A stretch of DNA of 5,591 bases. Source: Selenomonadaceae bacterium (GTDB lineage: Bacteria; Bacillota; Negativicutes; Selenomonadales; Selenomonadaceae). Position numbers and translations under genes: made by a program. The notes under the pieces are model-generated. The model had not been told where the DNA came from, made no database searches, and was given only the letters and a program-made list of their open reading frames with translations. Each line of letters starts with the position of its first letter. Position 1 is the stretch's first letter. Of the stretch, positions 4,711 through 5,591 are shown in pieces. The DNA lies in assembly GCA_017529085.1 (NCBI GenBank), contig JAFXOC010000198.1, positions 1-5,591 of the forward strand, written 5' to 3'.

Positions 4711-4788
4711 ACATCTACGATTTTTTTCGCGGGCAAAAAGCGAACATACTTTCCCTATGGCTGAAAATAGAGTAAGGGGGACAAGAAT

Positions 4789-5591
4789 ATGAACATTGAA
4801 CGAAAAATTCTGCTCCTCGTTTTGGGCGTGGGAGTTCTTTGGGCTTTCCTCCTCGGCGGCTTGTCATATTCCGGAATAACTCAGGTGCAACGGTCGACTG
4901 AAGACAAGGGTGACGAAATGCTTGCGGCTTTTGATGCCTTTATTGAAAATTATGCCGAGAGTTTGGTGAAAGAACGTATAGAACAGGCGCAATTCACTGC
5001 GCTTCAAGTGACGAAAAAATTGTGCGTTTTTTATGACGCCGAGAATATTGCCAAGATGGCGGAAAAAATCTTGGAGCATCCGCAGAATTATTCTCCGAGA
5101 TACCTTCCGGAGGCAACGGAGCGAACAATCAACGCCAATAATGCTTACATCTATTACAACCCCGGTGTGCGGGAACAGCTTGCGACCAATCCCGACTTGG
5201 CGAAAAAATTCGCCCTTCTTTCCAATATTGCCAACTCTCTGGAATATGTATCTTACTTTTACCGCAGCGGCGACGTGTGTTTTTTAGCGTCCAAGGACGG
5301 TTGCCTAATTCGGGCATACGCTGTGTCCAAAGGACAGACGACGTTGACTTTAAACGAAGCGGCGGTTCTTCGCAGTTATGACTTTCGCGAGAGTCCATGG
5401 TATGTTGCCGCCAAGCAGGCGAACGGTCTTGTGTTCACGGATGTATACGAATCTACGGCGGGAGATTTGGAAATCGGCAGCGTCATGCCATTTTACGACC
5501 ATGGGGAATTTGCCGGCGTTGTGGGAATCAGTATAACTTTGAAATCTCTGCACCTAACAGCCAATGAAAACGATATAAGCTTTATTCTGAA
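4789..5591 (+). CDS. Membrane sensor protein with extracytoplasmic dCache domain, N-terminal 267 residues
   Basis: The frame is open from ATG 4789 to the right edge, so the C-terminal output domain is not visible. Residues 7-29 are a hydrophobic membrane segment (ILLLVLGVGVLWAFLLGG) after a short MNIERK start. Next comes a long helical stretch (about 38-80), then a double-Cache ligand-binding domain exposed outside the membrane: NNAYIYYNP (117-125), FLASKDGCLI (165-174), the FRESPWYVAAK motif (199-209), FTDVYES (216-222) and MPFYDHGEFAGVVGISITL (233-251), the typical final strands. Such domains bind small ligands such as amino acids or organic acids. The missing part could be a methyl-accepting chemotaxis domain, PP2C/SpoIIE-type phosphatase, GGDEF or histidine kinase; the window cannot tell. 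AAGGGGG (4774-4780) precedes the start by eight bases. Divergent from the yjfB-like gene. Confidence 0.88.
   Translation, partial: MNIERKILLLVLGVGVLWAFLLGGLSYSGITQVQRSTEDKGDEMLAAFDAFIENYAESLVKERIEQAQFTALQVTKKLCVFYDAENIAKMAEKILEHPQNYSPRYLPEATERTINANNAYIYYNPGVREQLATNPDLAKKFALLSNIANSLEYVSYFYRSGDVCFLASKDGCLIRAYAVSKGQTTLTLNEAAVLRSYDFRESPWYVAAKQANGLVFTDVYESTAGDLEIGSVMPFYDHGEFAGVVGISITLKSLHLTANENDISFIL

Larger units (their letters stand above)
4303..4788. other. Divergent intergenic region with hairpins and a possible small ORF
   Basis: These 486 bp separate the yjfB-like gene from the sensor gene. They hold the yjfB-like promoter (4363-4335), a possible 33-codon ORF (4451-4552) overlapping a GC-rich palindrome (4463-4501), an AT-rich hairpin (4509-4527), and weak promoter-like sequence near 4683-4727. 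Between about 4553 and 4680 I see only a 26-codon hydrophobic frame without a ribosome binding site, and no RNA gene or mobile element. Confidence 0.5.

Overview
The window looks like an AT-leaning Bacillota-type chromosome, possibly Negativicutes or Clostridia. The reasons are strong GGAGG-type ribosome binding sites, sigma-A-like promoters, a YjfB-family small motility-associated protein, and a multi-cache membrane sensor. The placement is an inference from gene content; no rRNA or phylogenetic marker is present.

Layout, left to right: (1) the first 13 codons of a pyruvate kinase gene leave the window on the minus strand (41 to 1). Upstream is a roughly 160-nt transcribed leader with a very strong GC-rich hairpin and a long-range 9-bp stem followed by U5, driven by a near-ideal promoter at 236-208. 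(2) A plus-strand AAA-ATPase-like/PD-(D/E)XK nuclease protein (374-2053) has its own promoter and a bidirectional terminator. (3) An unrecognised 89-residue charged protein lies on the minus strand (2386-2117), with a palindrome straddling its probable -10 box. (4) A 440-residue malic enzyme (2696-4018) sits behind an intergenic region with repeated TTTACTA motifs. (5) A convergent 58-residue YjfB-family protein (4302-4126) shares a terminator region with the malic enzyme. (6) A 486-bp intergenic region holds a second GC-rich palindrome resembling the first, a possible 33-codon small ORF and another hairpin. (7) The N-terminal part of a membrane dCache sensor (4789 to the right edge) runs out of the window.

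Pyruvate kinase and malic enzyme both act at the PEP/pyruvate/malate node, so the core content is central carbon metabolism. The ATPase/nuclease gene sits between them as a self-contained transcription unit. YjfB and the dCache sensor are divergently transcribed and suggest a signalling/motility neighbourhood. No gene here forms a clear multi-gene operon; each has its own promoter-like sequence.

The most interesting non-coding signals are the structured pyruvate kinase leader, which has two competing partners for one CTTGAG segment, and the two related palindromes. No known riboswitch class was recognised by eye.
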